Assembly: GCF_000380505.1 (NCBI RefSeq)
Contig: NZ_AQYH01000010.1
Coordinates: forward strand, 610,903 to 674,902
Origin: Kaistia granuli DSM 23481
GTDB taxonomy: Bacteria > Pseudomonadota > Alphaproteobacteria > Rhizobiales > Kaistiaceae
DNA length: 64,000 nt
Reading direction: 5' to 3'
Position 1 is the first letter of the stretch. Each line of letters begins with the position of its first letter. Below are positions 50,900 to 59,843 of the stretch, in pieces. A program made the position numbers and the translations under genes. Below the pieces are notes generated by a model. The model saw only the letters and a list, made by a program, of their open reading frames with translations, was not told where the DNA came from and made no database searches.

Positions 50900-52354
50900 C
50901 TATCCGGCCGGCTTCGACGCCGTCTCGCGGCCGGCGAGGTCGTCGCCGGCGGTTCGCGGCAGCCGGGCGCAGACGAAGGCGGCGAGCAGAGCGATGCTGG
51001 TGACGGTCAGGAAGGCTGCCGAGAAATCGGGCATGATCGGCGTGTCGCGGCCGGAAAAGGCGACCGACAGATGCAGCACGCTGGCCGAGACACAGATGCC
51101 GAGCGACAGCATCATCTGCTGCAGCGTGGTGTAGAAGCTGGTGGCGGCGCTCATGCGTTCGCGCTCTACCTCGGCATAGGCGATGGTGTTGTAGGCGGTG
51201 AACTGCAGCGCCTGCGAGAAGCCGCCGATCAAAAGCAGCGCATAGATGACCGGGATCGGCCAATCGGGCCGGAAGGCCGCGTAGATCGCCAGGAAGCCGC
51301 TGGTGGCGACGCTGTTCCAGATCAGCGTGTTGCGGAAGCCGAACCGGCGCAGGATCGGCGCGGCGGATGCCTTCATCGCCATGGCGCCGGCGGCGGAGAT
51401 GAAGGTGACGAGCCCGCTATGGACGGCGGACATGCCGAAGCCGAGCTGCATCATCATCGGCAGCAGGAACGGCATTGCACCGGCGGAAATTCGCGCCAGG
51501 CTGCCGGCGAGCACCGACAGGCGGAAGGTTTCGAGCCGCATCAACGTCAGATCGAGGATCGGCGCCGCGTGGCGGCGGGCATGGCGGATGTACAGGGCGC
51601 CGGAGACGAGGCCGACGACCAGAAGCCCCCCGGCGGTCAGCGGCGACGCCTCGCCGCGTCCGCCGGTCTCGAAGGCGAACAGCAGCGAACCGAGCGAAAC
51701 GCTGGAATAGAGCAGGCCGAGCGTGTCGAACGGTCGCCGGGCCTCCTCGCGGACATTCTCGATATAGCGGCTGGCGAGCAGGATGCCGACAAGGCCGAGC
51801 GGCAGGTTGACATAGAAGATCCAGCGCCAGTCCAGATAGGTGACGATCAGGCCGCCGACCAGCGGGCCGATCACCGGGCCGATCAGGGCGGGGACCATCA
51901 CCCAGGCCATGGCCGAGACGAAATCGGCGCGCGACACCGTCTTCAGGATCACCAGCCGGCCGACCGGCACCATCATGGCGCCGCCCAGCCCCTGGAGGAT
52001 GCGCGCGACCACCAGGAAGGGCAGGGAAGGCGCCTGCGCGCACATCAGCGACCCGGCCATGAAGATGGCGATCGCGGCGCAGAACACGTTGCGCGCGCCG
52101 AAGCGGTCGGCGAGCCAGCCGCTGGCGGGGATGAATACGGCCAGGCTGAGCAGATAGCCGGTCAGCGTGATGCTCATGTCGAGCGGCGAGACGCCGAAGC
52201 TCCGCGCCATCGTCGGCAGCGCCGTCGCCAGTATGGTCGAATCCAGTTGCTCCATGAACAAGGCGCTGGCGACGATGAGGGCGGTGATGCGATAGGCGGG
52301 GGCAGGCGGAGCGGCCGGGGAAGCGCTTGCGCCGAGTACGGTGTCACTTGGCAT
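50900..52354 (-). CDS. MFS drug-efflux transporter (DHA2/EmrB-like)
   Basis: The 484-residue membrane protein has about 14 hydrophobic segments, typical of the DHA2 family. It has LDSTILATALPTMARSFGVS in the first helix region, the loop motif GWLADRFGARNVF, and ILQGLGGAMMVPVGRLVIL. It would export hydrophobic compounds using the proton gradient; the substrate is unknown. No adaptor gene is adjacent, so it may work without an EmrA partner. It stands alone upstream of a tRNA gene. Confidence 0.9.
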   Translation of the reverse strand: MPSDTVLGASASPAAPPAPAYRITALIVASALFMEQLDSTILATALPTMARSFGVSPLDMSITLTGYLLSLAVFIPASGWLADRFGARNVFCAAIAIFMAGSLMCAQAPSLPFLVVARILQGLGGAMMVPVGRLVILKTVSRADFVSAMAWVMVPALIGPVIGPLVGGLIVTYLDWRWIFYVNLPLGLVGILLASRYIENVREEARRPFDTLGLLYSSVSLGSLLFAFETGGRGEASPLTAGGLLVVGLVSGALYIRHARRHAAPILDLTLMRLETFRLSVLAGSLARISAGAMPFLLPMMMQLGFGMSAVHSGLVTFISAAGAMAMKASAAPILRRFGFRNTLIWNSVATSGFLAIYAAFRPDWPIPVIYALLLIGGFSQALQFTAYNTIAYAEVERERMSAATSFYTTLQQMMLSLGICVSASVLHLSVAFSGRDTPIMPDFSAAFLTVTSIALLAAFVCARLPRTAGDDLAGRETASKPAG

Positions 52355-52512
52355 GAAAGGGCATTTCGTAAGGGGAGCGTCCTATCTGACGGATAGGGCA
52401 CATGGCGGCAATTCACAATCCCGTGGTCATATCCCGTCGGCCCGGCTTGACTTCAACGGCCGCGGCAATCTATATCCGGCCACCTTCCCGGAGCAGCTTG
52501 CTTCGGTTGAAA

Positions 52513-52587
52513 GGGCGGTTAGCTCAGCGGGAGAGCATTCGCTTCACACGCGAAGGGTCACTGGTTCAATCCCAGTACCGCCCACCA
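52513..52587 (+). tRNA. tRNA-Val (anticodon CAC)
   Basis: The cloverleaf folds by eye. The acceptor stem GGGCGGT pairs with ACCGCCC (52577-52583). The D-arm GCTC...GAGC holds AGCGGGA. The anticodon stem TTCGC/GCGAA encloses TTCACAC, giving CAC. The T-arm is ACTGG-TTCAATC-CCAGT, discriminator A is at 52584, and CCA is encoded (52585-52587). It is read on the plus strand. Confidence 0.95.
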
Positions 52588-53243
52588 TTTCCTTTGATGT
52601 CATAGACTTAGCTGGCAATTGTCGCAGGCGGGGCATCGAGGGGGTATTCGTGCTCCATCTTTGCCTGTCTAACAACGCGCCGCTGTCGTCGCGCTCCTAT
52701 CTACTCTGCCGTCAATCGCTGATCCCGGTCGCGGCGTCCGCGACAGCCATGGGCCGGGTTCGATGGTCTCATCCGTCAGATGGCGGCAAGCCCACGCCGC
52801 TCCCGACTGAACGATCTGCCGCCGCCTGGTGCGCAGTGCAGCGCATGGAAATCCTCAGCATTGATTCTAGTGTTGCCATCGTCCGGACGGACATGGGCGG
52901 GGAAGTCGTGCTGGTGTGCCAGGTTGCGAAATGTCCCTGGTGTCCCAAACATTGGCGACCCGTCTTTTCCTAATTCTTGCGAGCGGATGGTTGTGGCGTG
53001 AAAATCCTTGGTAACGTCAGGACGTCAATCGGGGGAGGCTCTGCCCAAACGCCACGGAACTGATTGGAATTCTTGAAGTATTTTCTTCCAGAATTTTCCG
53101 GATCTTCCGCCTCATCGCGTGCTTAACAATTGGTTGCATGAATTCGTCGCCTTCTACCGGGTGGTGTTGCCGTTCTGCCATGGCCCAAAATGGTTTGGCT
53201 GTGATACAAATATAATCAGATGCCTATTTATGGAGCCCCCCCG
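52588..53243. other. Gene-poor interval after tRNA-Val
   Basis: About 650 bases without a supported gene. A 42-codon frame at 52845-52973 (MEILSIDSSVAIVRTDMGGE, with a CPWCP motif near its end) has no clear ribosome binding site and is left unannotated. The final 150 bases are AT-rich and probably hold the promoter of the Omp25-like gene. The position behind a tRNA would suit an integration site, but I found no integrase or repeat of the tRNA end. Confidence 0.3.
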
Positions 53244-53984
53244 ATGAAACTTCGCCTCGCAGCCCTCGCTCTCGTCCTCAGCGGCTCGACCGCGCTGGCC
53301 GCCGACCTGACCTATGAACCTGCCCCGGTTGCAGCACCGGCCGAAGTGTTCAACTGGACCGGCTTCTATGTTGGTGTTCATGGAGGCTACGGCTGGGGCC
53401 ATACGCAGGACACGCACAACCCGAACGCCTCTGGCCAGACCCTGACCGGTGGCTTCGGCGGTGCGCAGATCGGCTATAACTGGCAGCTCCAGAACAATGT
53501 CGTGCTCGGCCTCGAGGCGGATGTTGCTGCCGGCAATATCGGCAAGGAGTGGGGTGGCGCCACGCAGTACGACCCCTACTACGGCGAAGACAAGATCGAC
53601 TGGTTCGGCACGGTTCGCGCCCGCGTCGGCTATTCCGCCGACCGTTTCCTGCCTTACCTGACCGGTGGTCTCGCATGGGCGAATGTTGATCACAAGCTCG
53701 GCTGCGATGGTGCCCGTTCTCCGCTGCCGCCTCGCGGTTGCAGCAGCTTCGGCGCATTCGAGACTTCCAAGTCCGATACGGCCTGGGGTTGGACGGTCGG
53801 CGCCGGCGTTGAGTACGCCATTACCAACAATGTGACGGTAAAGGCAGAGTATCTCTACACCGACCTCGGCACAAATGATGTGACCCTTGTGGATCCCAAC
53901 ATCGCGTCGACGAACCCGATTAACAATCGCGAGTTCGACACCTCGTTCAACTCGGTGAAGCTCGGCCTGAACTACAAGTTCTGA
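53244..53984 (+). CDS. Omp25/Omp31-type outer-membrane beta-barrel protein
   Basis: The 246-residue protein begins MKLRLAALALVLSGSTALAA, a clean signal peptide. Then come the motifs of the alphaproteobacterial OMP25 porin-like family: FNWTGFYVGVHGGYGWG, GGFGGAQIGYNWQ, VLGLEADVAAGN, and WTVGAGVEYAITNNVTVKAE, with YLYTDLG after it. It ends FNSVKLGLNYKF, whose terminal Phe is the BAM insertion signal. It should form an eight-strand barrel in the outer membrane. The ATG at 53244 was chosen for the signal peptide. A strong terminator follows. Confidence 0.93.
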   Translation: MKLRLAALALVLSGSTALAADLTYEPAPVAAPAEVFNWTGFYVGVHGGYGWGHTQDTHNPNASGQTLTGGFGGAQIGYNWQLQNNVVLGLEADVAAGNIGKEWGGATQYDPYYGEDKIDWFGTVRARVGYSADRFLPYLTGGLAWANVDHKLGCDGARSPLPPRGCSSFGAFETSKSDTAWGWTVGAGVEYAITNNVTVKAEYLYTDLGTNDVTLVDPNIASTNPINNREFDTSFNSVKLGLNYKF

Positions 53985-54010
53985 TTTGTTCGCAGGCTCT
54001 GCGTGACACG

Positions 54011-54039
54011 AAAGCCCCGCCATTTCGGCGGGGCTTTTT
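54011..54039 (+). terminator. Intrinsic terminator of Omp25-like gene
   Basis: AAAGCCCCGCC (54011-54021) pairs perfectly with GGCGGGGCTTT (54027-54037) around ATTTC, and the 3' side runs on as TTTTT. It lies 27 bp after the stop codon and is a textbook rho-independent terminator. Confidence 0.92.
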
Positions 54040-54366
54040 GTTGGGGGGCAGGCGCTAGCTCAAGCGGGCAGGGCGGGTCTCCGGCCCAAGGCGCGGCTGC
54101 CGTCTTCCTGCAAGCAGTGCGCGTAGACGATCGCCGTCGGCCCAGGAGCGCCTGAAAGGTTCTGGCGGCTGTGTGCGAGATGGCGATGTCGGCGTGGGTG
54201 CGGGTCGCGACGGGCCGGCCAGTGGCCACCTGCCGCTGTCGCGCGATCCTCAGCGCGGCGAATGGCGCGCCGGGCCGAATGGCAAGGTTTCAGCGAAGCC
54301 GCCGCGCTGCCGGACGGAACAGGTGATTGAAGACGGCGCGGGACGGAAGATGGCTTCAGCGGACCG
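54040..54366. other. Intergenic region without detectable gene
   Basis: About 330 GC-rich bases between the Omp25-like terminator and the stop of a small minus-strand gene. I see no open frame with supportive codon pattern or ribosome binding site, no RNA fold of note and no repeat. Confidence 0.3.
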
Positions 54367-54567
54367 TCAGGCTTGCTCCAGCATCAGATGCAGCTGGCTC
54401 TGTTCGGCGACGCGCTCGTGCTTTTCGAGTTCGCTCTTGATCCGGTATTGCAGCCGTCCGCCCGACTCCGGCAGGGCTGCGACAATGACATAGGTTCCGG
54501 GGGCGGAGCTGAAGATCTTGCTCCGGTCCATGGTGACGCGCTGTCCGACTTTAAATGTATGTGACAT
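54367..54567 (-). CDS. Small conserved hypothetical protein (66 aa)
   Basis: The 66-residue protein reads MSHTFKVGQRVTMDRSKIFS, then YVIVAALPESGGRLQYRIKS and ELEKHERVAEQSQLHL. This pattern (a short beta-rich start, a G-x-YxI strand, LP...G...YRIKS, then E.HER) occurs in small uncharacterised alphaproteobacterial proteins. There is no signal peptide or membrane helix. The ribosome binding site is weak. It is divergent from the cold-shock gene, and its function is unknown. Confidence 0.75.
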   Translation of the reverse strand: MSHTFKVGQRVTMDRSKIFSSAPGTYVIVAALPESGGRLQYRIKSELEKHERVAEQSQLHLMLEQA

Positions 54568-54699
54568 TGCTGAAACGTATCAGAAAACCCTGTCACGAGT
54601 CATAATAATTCCGGGCGCGCGAAGCGGATCATTGTAGTCGTGATTTTGCCATATCGATTGGGCGCCGCGCGAGTGTCCAAAAAAGACTTAATTGAAAGT

Positions 54700-54728
54700 T
54701 TGCAATTCCTGCCCGGGTCGTCTATATA
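54700..54728 (+). promoter_or_regulatory. Sigma-70-like promoter of the cold-shock gene
   Basis: TTGCAA at 54700-54705 and TATATA at 54723-54728 are separated by exactly 17 bases. Transcription would start near 54735, leaving a leader of about 258 nt before the cold-shock ATG at 54993. Confidence 0.6.
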
Positions 54729-54734
54729 TCGTTC

Positions 54735-54992
54735 ATCCCAGCCGAACCGAGCGGGAGTTCGATAGGCGCATTTGTCGATGCAGCCGTCGTTCATGAACGA
54801 AGCGGACGGATGTACTCCGTTTCTTTTTTCCCTGATCCCGTGACAAACGATCAGATGCTCCGGTTGGGTTTGCGAACCGGATCGGTGAATGTCGCCGCGC
54901 CCTTGATGGGCTGTCGGCTGTGTTCCCGATCTTGTTCGCCTCGAAGGCGCGCTGGCATGGTGCTGGCGTGAATGACTAAGGTAGTTTTCTAA
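54735..54992 (+). promoter_or_regulatory. Long 5' leader of cold-shock gene, possible RNA thermosensor
   Basis: The predicted leader of about 258 nt has the palindrome GTTCATGAAC (around 54792-54801) and an AAGGTAG site shortly before the start codon, and holds no credible gene. Long structured leaders are known to control cspA mRNA stability and translation at low temperature. That role is inferred here from length and neighbour. Confidence 0.4.
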
Positions 54993-55199
54993 ATGGCCGA
55001 TATTGGCACCGTTAAGTTCTTCGATTCCACGCGCGGCTTCGGCTTCATTGCGCCTGACGCCGGTGGTCCGGACGTCTTCGTGCATGTGACCGCTCTTGAA
55101 GCAGCCGGCATGCGTTCGCTCAATGAAGGCCAGAAGGTTTCCTTCGACGTCATCAGCGATCGCGGCAAGACGAAGGCCTCGAATCTCGCGGCCGTCTGA
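54993..55199 (+). CDS. Cold-shock domain protein (CspA family)
   Basis: This 68-residue single cold-shock domain begins [20 protein letters not shown], with RNP1 [11 protein letters not shown]2 [12 protein letters not shown] and a final beta strand. It binds single-stranded RNA and DNA and acts as an RNA chaperone. The domain is the usual length. It has its own promoter and terminator, so it is monocistronic. Confidence 0.94.
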   Translation: MADIGTVKFFDSTRGFGFIAPDAGGPDVFVHVTALEAAGMRSLNEGQKVSFDVISDRGKTKASNLAAV

Positions 55200-55225
55200 G
55201 CTTTCAGCGCAGGCTTGAAATCGAA

Positions 55226-55252
55226 GAGCCCGGCTTCGCGCCGGGCTTTTTT
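55226..55252 (+). terminator. Intrinsic terminator of the cold-shock gene
   Basis: AGCCCGGC (55227-55234) pairs with GCCGGGCT (55240-55247) around TTCGC, followed by six T residues (55247-55252). It lies 28 bp after the stop. Confidence 0.92.
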
Positions 55253-55480
55253 GCGTCCGGATTTTCCATCCCGGCGCCCGGACACTCCAACGTCCGACCC
55301 TGCCGTGGCCTGTCCCGGCACCCGTCACACGTCATCTTCCCCGTCCTGGCCACGACGCCGCGCCCCTGAGCGCGCGCCTTCTAGCGCTTGTTCGTGGCCG
55401 ACAGCGCGTCGCGCGGGCTCTCGTCCCGGAGCTCGCGCGATCGCCGCTGTCCTGCCAACAAGAGAGGTCCACCAAGACTA

Positions 55481-56164
55481 TTGTCGATTTCCCTGCATCT
55501 GGTTGTCGCGCTCTTCTGCGGCATGTTGATCGGACTTGAGCGGCATTGGTTGCAGCGCCACACCGGCCTGACGACGCACGCCCTCGTGGCGCTTGGCGCC
55601 GCCGCCTTTACCTCGCTGGCCGTCCTGTTTGACGGTGCAACGGATATCCGCATGGGCGCGCAGGTCGTCAGCGGCATCGGCTTCCTCGGTGCCGGCCTGA
55701 TCATGCGGGACGGTCTCAGCGTGCGTGGTCTACGCGGCGCCGCGACGATCTGGGCGACAGGTGCCGTCGGCACACTGGCCGGTTATGGCTTCGTGATCGA
55801 GGCGGTCGAGACAACGGCGTTCGTTATCTTCATCAACATGGCGTTGCCGCGGATCGGCCGGTTTGTCGAACGCTATGCGCCGGAACAGGAAATGGACGAG
55901 CGCTACTACGTGGTCAAACTGAAATGCGCCTCCGGCGACGAGGCCTGGACCCGGGCCAAGCTGTTGGAGGCGATGACGGTTCAGAAGTTGCGCCTGCACG
56001 GCCTTGAAAGCCGCACGATCGCCGATAGCGGCAGTGTCGAGGTCGAAGCCGTCCTCTACAGCACACGGCAGGAGGATCGGTTGCTGGAGCGGCTGGTTGG
56101 TGAACTCAGCCTGTCGCCACTGATCTTTTCGACCAGCTGGACATCGACCTCGCCTCCGGAATAG
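55481..56164 (+). CDS. MgtC/SapB family membrane protein
   Basis: The protein (227 residues from the TTG at 55481) has the MgtC core: LVVALFCGMLIGLERHWLQR, GLTTHALVALGAAAFTSLAV, MGAQVVSGIGFLGAGLIMRD, and GLRGAATIWATGAVGTLAGYG, with four or five helices. A C-terminal cytosolic ACT-like region follows. Family members affect Mg2+ homeostasis and membrane potential. The start is uncertain: no ATG precedes the first helix, and AGAGAGG lies about 13 nt before the TTG. Another TTG at 55388 and a GTG at 55394 would add a charged non-membrane leader. Confidence 0.82.
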   Translation: MSISLHLVVALFCGMLIGLERHWLQRHTGLTTHALVALGAAAFTSLAVLFDGATDIRMGAQVVSGIGFLGAGLIMRDGLSVRGLRGAATIWATGAVGTLAGYGFVIEAVETTAFVIFINMALPRIGRFVERYAPEQEMDERYYVVKLKCASGDEAWTRAKLLEAMTVQKLRLHGLESRTIADSGSVEVEAVLYSTRQEDRLLERLVGELSLSPLIFSTSWTSTSPPE

Positions 56165-56194
56165 CGACGAGCGACCGTGTCGCCTGCTGTCGCC

Positions 56195-56773
56195 TCAGGT
56201 CGGAACCGTGATCTGGGTGCCGTTCTGCGTGCCCGGCACGATGGCGACGTCCATCGCCTTGATTTCCTCATAGCGCTTCATCTCGCGCGAATAGGGGCGC
56301 CAGTCGTAGAGCAGCAGCTCGGCCGGGCGCCACAGGCCGACCCAGCCTGCAATGATGAAGCCCTCGCCAAACAGGCGGCCGACGGCGTGGCGGGTGAAGA
56401 TCACCTCTTCGAACAGCAGCGACAGCGCCAGGCAGATCGCCCAGAACACCAGGCCGATGCGCAGCGCCTTGCGCCCCTCCAGCCAGATCTCGCGCTTCTT
56501 CTGCGCGGCCAGGCGAATCTGGGCGTTGCAGTAGTTGATGATCGCCGTGCGGACGACCGGCGTCTGATCGGCGACGATCTGCGCCTTGGGCAGGTGGATC
56601 GCGATCTTCCGGATGGGTTGGCCGCTCGGGCGGGCGTTCATCGTGTCGATCAGCTGTTCGATGCCCGACGCTTCAATGTTCTCCCCGAGGAACGGGTCGA
56701 CTTCCGGCGTCTGGAAGAAATTATGGATGTCGCTCAGATACAGGTCGACGGTGTCGTCCGCTTGGCTGGTCAT
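56195..56773 (-). CDS. Conserved hypothetical membrane protein
   Basis: The 192-residue protein has a soluble N-terminal part (DTVDLYLSDIHNFFQTPEVD, IRKIAIHLPKAQI). A helix rich in charged residues (IRLAAQKKREIWLEGRKALR) leads to one or two hydrophobic segments (IGLVFWAICLALSLLFEEVI and FIIAGWVGLWRPAELLLYDW), and the tail is polar. Similar proteins occur in Hyphomicrobiales without known function. It is convergent with the MgtC-like gene and follows the malic-enzyme region. Confidence 0.75.
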   Translation of the reverse strand: MTSQADDTVDLYLSDIHNFFQTPEVDPFLGENIEASGIEQLIDTMNARPSGQPIRKIAIHLPKAQIVADQTPVVRTAIINYCNAQIRLAAQKKREIWLEGRKALRIGLVFWAICLALSLLFEEVIFTRHAVGRLFGEGFIIAGWVGLWRPAELLLYDWRPYSREMKRYEEIKAMDVAIVPGTQNGTQITVPT

Positions 56774-56849
56774 GGCGACGGGTCTCGGGCTCGAAGGAAA
56801 TGGCCGGCGCCTTGCGGCCCGGCCATCCGGAATCCCATGTTGCTGCGTC

Positions 56850-56877
56850 GGCCGGACAACCGCAAGGTGGTCCGGCC
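56850..56877 (-). terminator. Probable stem-loop after malic enzyme gene
   Basis: GGCCGGAC (56850-56857) and GTCCGGCC (56870-56877) form a perfect 8-bp stem with a 12-nt loop, eight bases past the stop of the minus-strand malic enzyme gene. It lacks a T-run, so termination is only probable. Confidence 0.5.
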
Positions 56878-56884
56878 TGCTTGA

Positions 56885-59170
56885 TCAGGCGTTCTGGGCT
56901 TCGACCGCCGCCAGCGCCGTCATGTTGACGATGCCGCGCGAGGTCACCGACGGCGTCAGGATATGCGCCGGCTTGGCGGCGCCGAGCAGGATCGGCCCGA
57001 CATGCAGCGCGTCGGTCATCACCTTGACGACGTTCATCGTGATGTTGGCGGCGTCGAGGTTCGGGAACACCAGCAGATTGGCCTCGCCGGTCAGCTTCGA
57101 CTTCGGCATGACGCGGGCGCGCAGTGTCTCGGACAGCGCCGAGTCGCCATGCATTTCGCCGTCGACTTCCAGGTCAGGCGCCGTCTCCCACAGGATCTCC
57201 GTGGCTCGCCGCATCTTGGCGCTCGAGGCGTTGTCGCGCGAGCCGAAATTCGAATGCGACAACAGCGCCGCCTTCGGCGTGATGCCGAAACGGCGGATGT
57301 GGTCGGCGGCGAGCCGGGTCACTTCCGCGATCTCTTCCGCCGTCGGGTTCTCGTTGACATAAGTGTCGGTCAGGAACGTCGTCGCTCCCGAGCTGATCAG
57401 CAGGCTCATGGCCGAATAGGCGTGGCTCTCGGGACGCAGCCCGATCACATCGCGGATGACGCGGAAGTTGGTGCGGAACTGGCCCTCCAGGCCACAGAGC
57501 AGCGCATCGGCGTCGTTGCGGATCAGTGCCAGCGCGCCGATGACGGTCGAGTTTGTGCGGACGATCGTGCGCGCCGCCTCCGGCGTGATGCCGTGGCGGC
57601 CCATCTTGTCGAAATAGAGATCGACATAGTCGCGATAGCGCTTGTCGTCCTCGGGATTGATGATTTCGCAGTCGATGCCCGGCTTGAAGCGCAGGCCGAA
57701 GCGCTTGACGCGGGTTTCGATGACCGACGGGCGGCCGATCAGGATCGGCTGCGCCAGTCCGTCCTCGAGCGCCACCTGGGCTGCCCTCAGCACGCGCTCG
57801 TCTTCACCGTCGGCGTAGATGACGCGCTTCACGTCAGTCTTCGCGGCCGCGACCATCGGCTTCATCAGCAGGCCGGACTTGAAGACGAAGCGGGTCAGCC
57901 GGTCCATATAGGCGTCGAAATCGGCGATCGGCCGGGTGGCGACGCCGGTCTCCATCGCAGCCTTCGCCACGGCCGGCGCGATCCGAAGGATCAGGCGCTG
58001 ATCGAAGGGCGACGGGATCAGGTAGTCCGGCCCGAAGGAGAGCTGCACGCCGCCATAGGCCTGCGCGACGACATCGGAAGGTTCTTCCTGGGCGAGTGCC
58101 GCGATCGCATGCACGGCCGCCTGCTTCATCTCCTCGTTGATCGTCGTGGCGCCAACATCGAGGGCGCCGCGGAAGATATGAGGAAAGCAAAGAACGTTAT
58201 TGACCTGATTGGGGAAATCCGAACGGCCCGTGCAGATCATGACGTCCGGGCGCACAGCGCGCGCGTCGTCCGGCATGATCTCCGGCTTCGGATTGGCCAG
58301 TGCCAGGATCAGCGGGCGCTCGGCCATGCGGGCGACCATGTCCGGCTTCAGGACGCCGGCGGCCGAGAGGCCGAGGAAGACGTCGGCGCCGTCGATGATC
58401 TCGGCGAGCTTCCGCTTGTCGGTCTTCTGCGCGAAGACGGACTTCCACTGGTCCATCAGGGCTTCGCGGCCCTCATAGACGACGCCCTCGATGTCGGCGA
58501 CCCAGATGTTCTCCAGCTTGGCGCCGAGCGCGACCATCTGGTTGAGGCAGGCGAGCGCCGCGGCGCCGGCTCCCGAACAGACGATCTTCGCTTCCGAGAT
58601 CGGCTTGTCCTTGAGCTTCAGCCCGTTGATGACGGCGGCGCCGACGATGATCGCCGTGCCGTGCTGGTCGTCATGGAAAACCGGGATCTGCATCCGCTCG
58701 CGCAGCTTGCGCTCGATTTCGAAGCATTCCGGCGCCTTGATGTCTTCGAGGTTGATACCGCCGAAGGTCGGCTCGAGGGCCGCGACGACATCGACGAACC
58801 GGTCGATGTCGCGCTCTTCGACCTCGATGTCGAACACGTCGATGCCGGCGAATTTCTTGAAGAGGACGGCCTTGCCTTCCATCACCGGCTTCGAGGCCAG
58901 CGCACCGATCGCGCCGAGCCCGAGCACGGCGGTGCCGTTCGAGATCACGGCGACGAGGTTGCCGCGCGAGGTGTAATCGAACGCCTTGGCGGGATCCGCC
59001 TCGATGGCGAGGCAGGGGGCGGCGACACCAGGGGAATAGGCAAGGGCCAGATCGCGCTGATTGCCAAGCGGCTTCGTCGCCCGGATCTCGAGCTTACCCG
59101 GCTGCGGGAAGCGGTGATAGAAGAGCGCGCTCTCGTCGAGATCGGCGCCCACCGGGCTTTTTTCGGTCAT
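56885..59170 (-). CDS. maeB: NADP-dependent malic enzyme with phosphotransacetylase-like domain
   Basis: This 761-residue enzyme decarboxylates malate to pyruvate. The N-terminal catalytic half has [54 protein letters not shown] and [19 protein letters not shown]. The C-terminal half (about 430-760) is a phosphotransacetylase-like domain, regulatory in this family ([39 protein letters not shown]). The total length is usual for the large proteobacterial type. It probably feeds pyruvate and NADPH. The start [13 protein letters not shown] at 59170 fits relatives. Confidence 0.95.
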   Translation of the reverse strand: MTEKSPVGADLDESALFYHRFPQPGKLEIRATKPLGNQRDLALAYSPGVAAPCLAIEADPAKAFDYTSRGNLVAVISNGTAVLGLGAIGALASKPVMEGKAVLFKKFAGIDVFDIEVEERDIDRFVDVVAALEPTFGGINLEDIKAPECFEIERKLRERMQIPVFHDDQHGTAIIVGAAVINGLKLKDKPISEAKIVCSGAGAAALACLNQMVALGAKLENIWVADIEGVVYEGREALMDQWKSVFAQKTDKRKLAEIIDGADVFLGLSAAGVLKPDMVARMAERPLILALANPKPEIMPDDARAVRPDVMICTGRSDFPNQVNNVLCFPHIFRGALDVGATTINEEMKQAAVHAIAALAQEEPSDVVAQAYGGVQLSFGPDYLIPSPFDQRLILRIAPAVAKAAMETGVATRPIADFDAYMDRLTRFVFKSGLLMKPMVAAAKTDVKRVIYADGEDERVLRAAQVALEDGLAQPILIGRPSVIETRVKRFGLRFKPGIDCEIINPEDDKRYRDYVDLYFDKMGRHGITPEAARTIVRTNSTVIGALALIRNDADALLCGLEGQFRTNFRVIRDVIGLRPESHAYSAMSLLISSGATTFLTDTYVNENPTAEEIAEVTRLAADHIRRFGITPKAALLSHSNFGSRDNASSAKMRRATEILWETAPDLEVDGEMHGDSALSETLRARVMPKSKLTGEANLLVFPNLDAANITMNVVKVMTDALHVGPILLGAAKPAHILTPSVTSRGIVNMTALAAVEAQNA

Positions 59171-59264
59171 TGTCTTGCCTGCGAACGATACGGATGAACG
59201 GCAGTCCTCGCTGCCGCGATCCGTACGTAGCCGATCCGGGCCGGCGAGGCGAGCCAGTGAATGG

Positions 59265-59447
59265 TCAGAAGGCCGCGAAGCCCGAACGCGCGGCGCCGCA
59301 GGCGATGCCCTTGGTCATGCACATGCTGATCGCCGAGCTGCGCGCGTCGCGTATCTCGGAATGCGACGGGCGCTGCACCAGCTCGGCGAGGCCGATGCCG
59401 ACCAGCGTGGCGAAGAGGGTGACGGCGAAGAACGAACGAGTGGCCAT
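59265..59447 (-). CDS. Small secreted or membrane-anchored hypothetical protein
   Basis: The 60-residue protein (start MATRSFFAVTLFATLVGIGL at 59447) has one hydrophobic segment that could be a signal peptide or anchor. A short polar part follows with two cysteines (ISMCMTKGIACGA). The ribosome binding site GGAGTACC precedes the ATG. It lies 94 bp past the start side of the malic enzyme gene on the same strand. I do not recognise the family. Confidence 0.55.
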   Translation of the reverse strand: MATRSFFAVTLFATLVGIGLAELVQRPSHSEIRDARSSAISMCMTKGIACGAARSGFAAF

Positions 59448-59843
59448 GACGCGGTACTCCAAAAGGCCCAAATCGATGGCTGGATCCTGCGCCCCCACAG
59501 CTGAACCCGACCTGAAACCTGTGTTCAGATATCGTTCGGAATTCTTGCAAATTGATTAAAATCGTCTCGATCTTAGGACTTTGGTGACGTTGGCGGCAGG
59601 ATTGTGGATTGCCACGGCGCGAACGCAATTCCGCGCGTGCCGACCGGGTTCGCAGCGTACCGCCTTGACGCTCCGTCCGAATTCCTGCATCACGCTGGCA
59701 TGACGGCTTTTCCGCGTTTCAACGGCATTACCTGCTGCGGGATTATTACCGGCTAGCGCACGCTGGCTGAGGCCGTTCCTCTGTTCCATTCCGATAGAGA
59801 CGAACGCCCCGGCCGGCGGGCTTTTGTTCATCGGGATCGTTCA
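59448..59843. other. Intergenic region before cysS
   Basis: About 395 bases without a supported gene. The segment 59480-59600 is comparatively AT-rich and probably holds divergent promoters for the small minus-strand gene and cysS. No terminator, repeat or RNA fold stood out. A minus-strand open frame over 59556-59831 has an implausible composition and no ribosome binding site. Confidence 0.3.

Noticed and set aside
52845..52973. Small 42-codon protein with a CPWCP motif
   Set aside because: No ribosome binding site, no recognised family and no conserved neighbour; too weak to call.
56963..59197. A 744-codon open frame opposite the malic enzyme gene
   Set aside because: It lies entirely antisense to maeB, has a His/Arg/Asp-rich composition typical of the complement of GC-rich coding DNA, and shows no domain.
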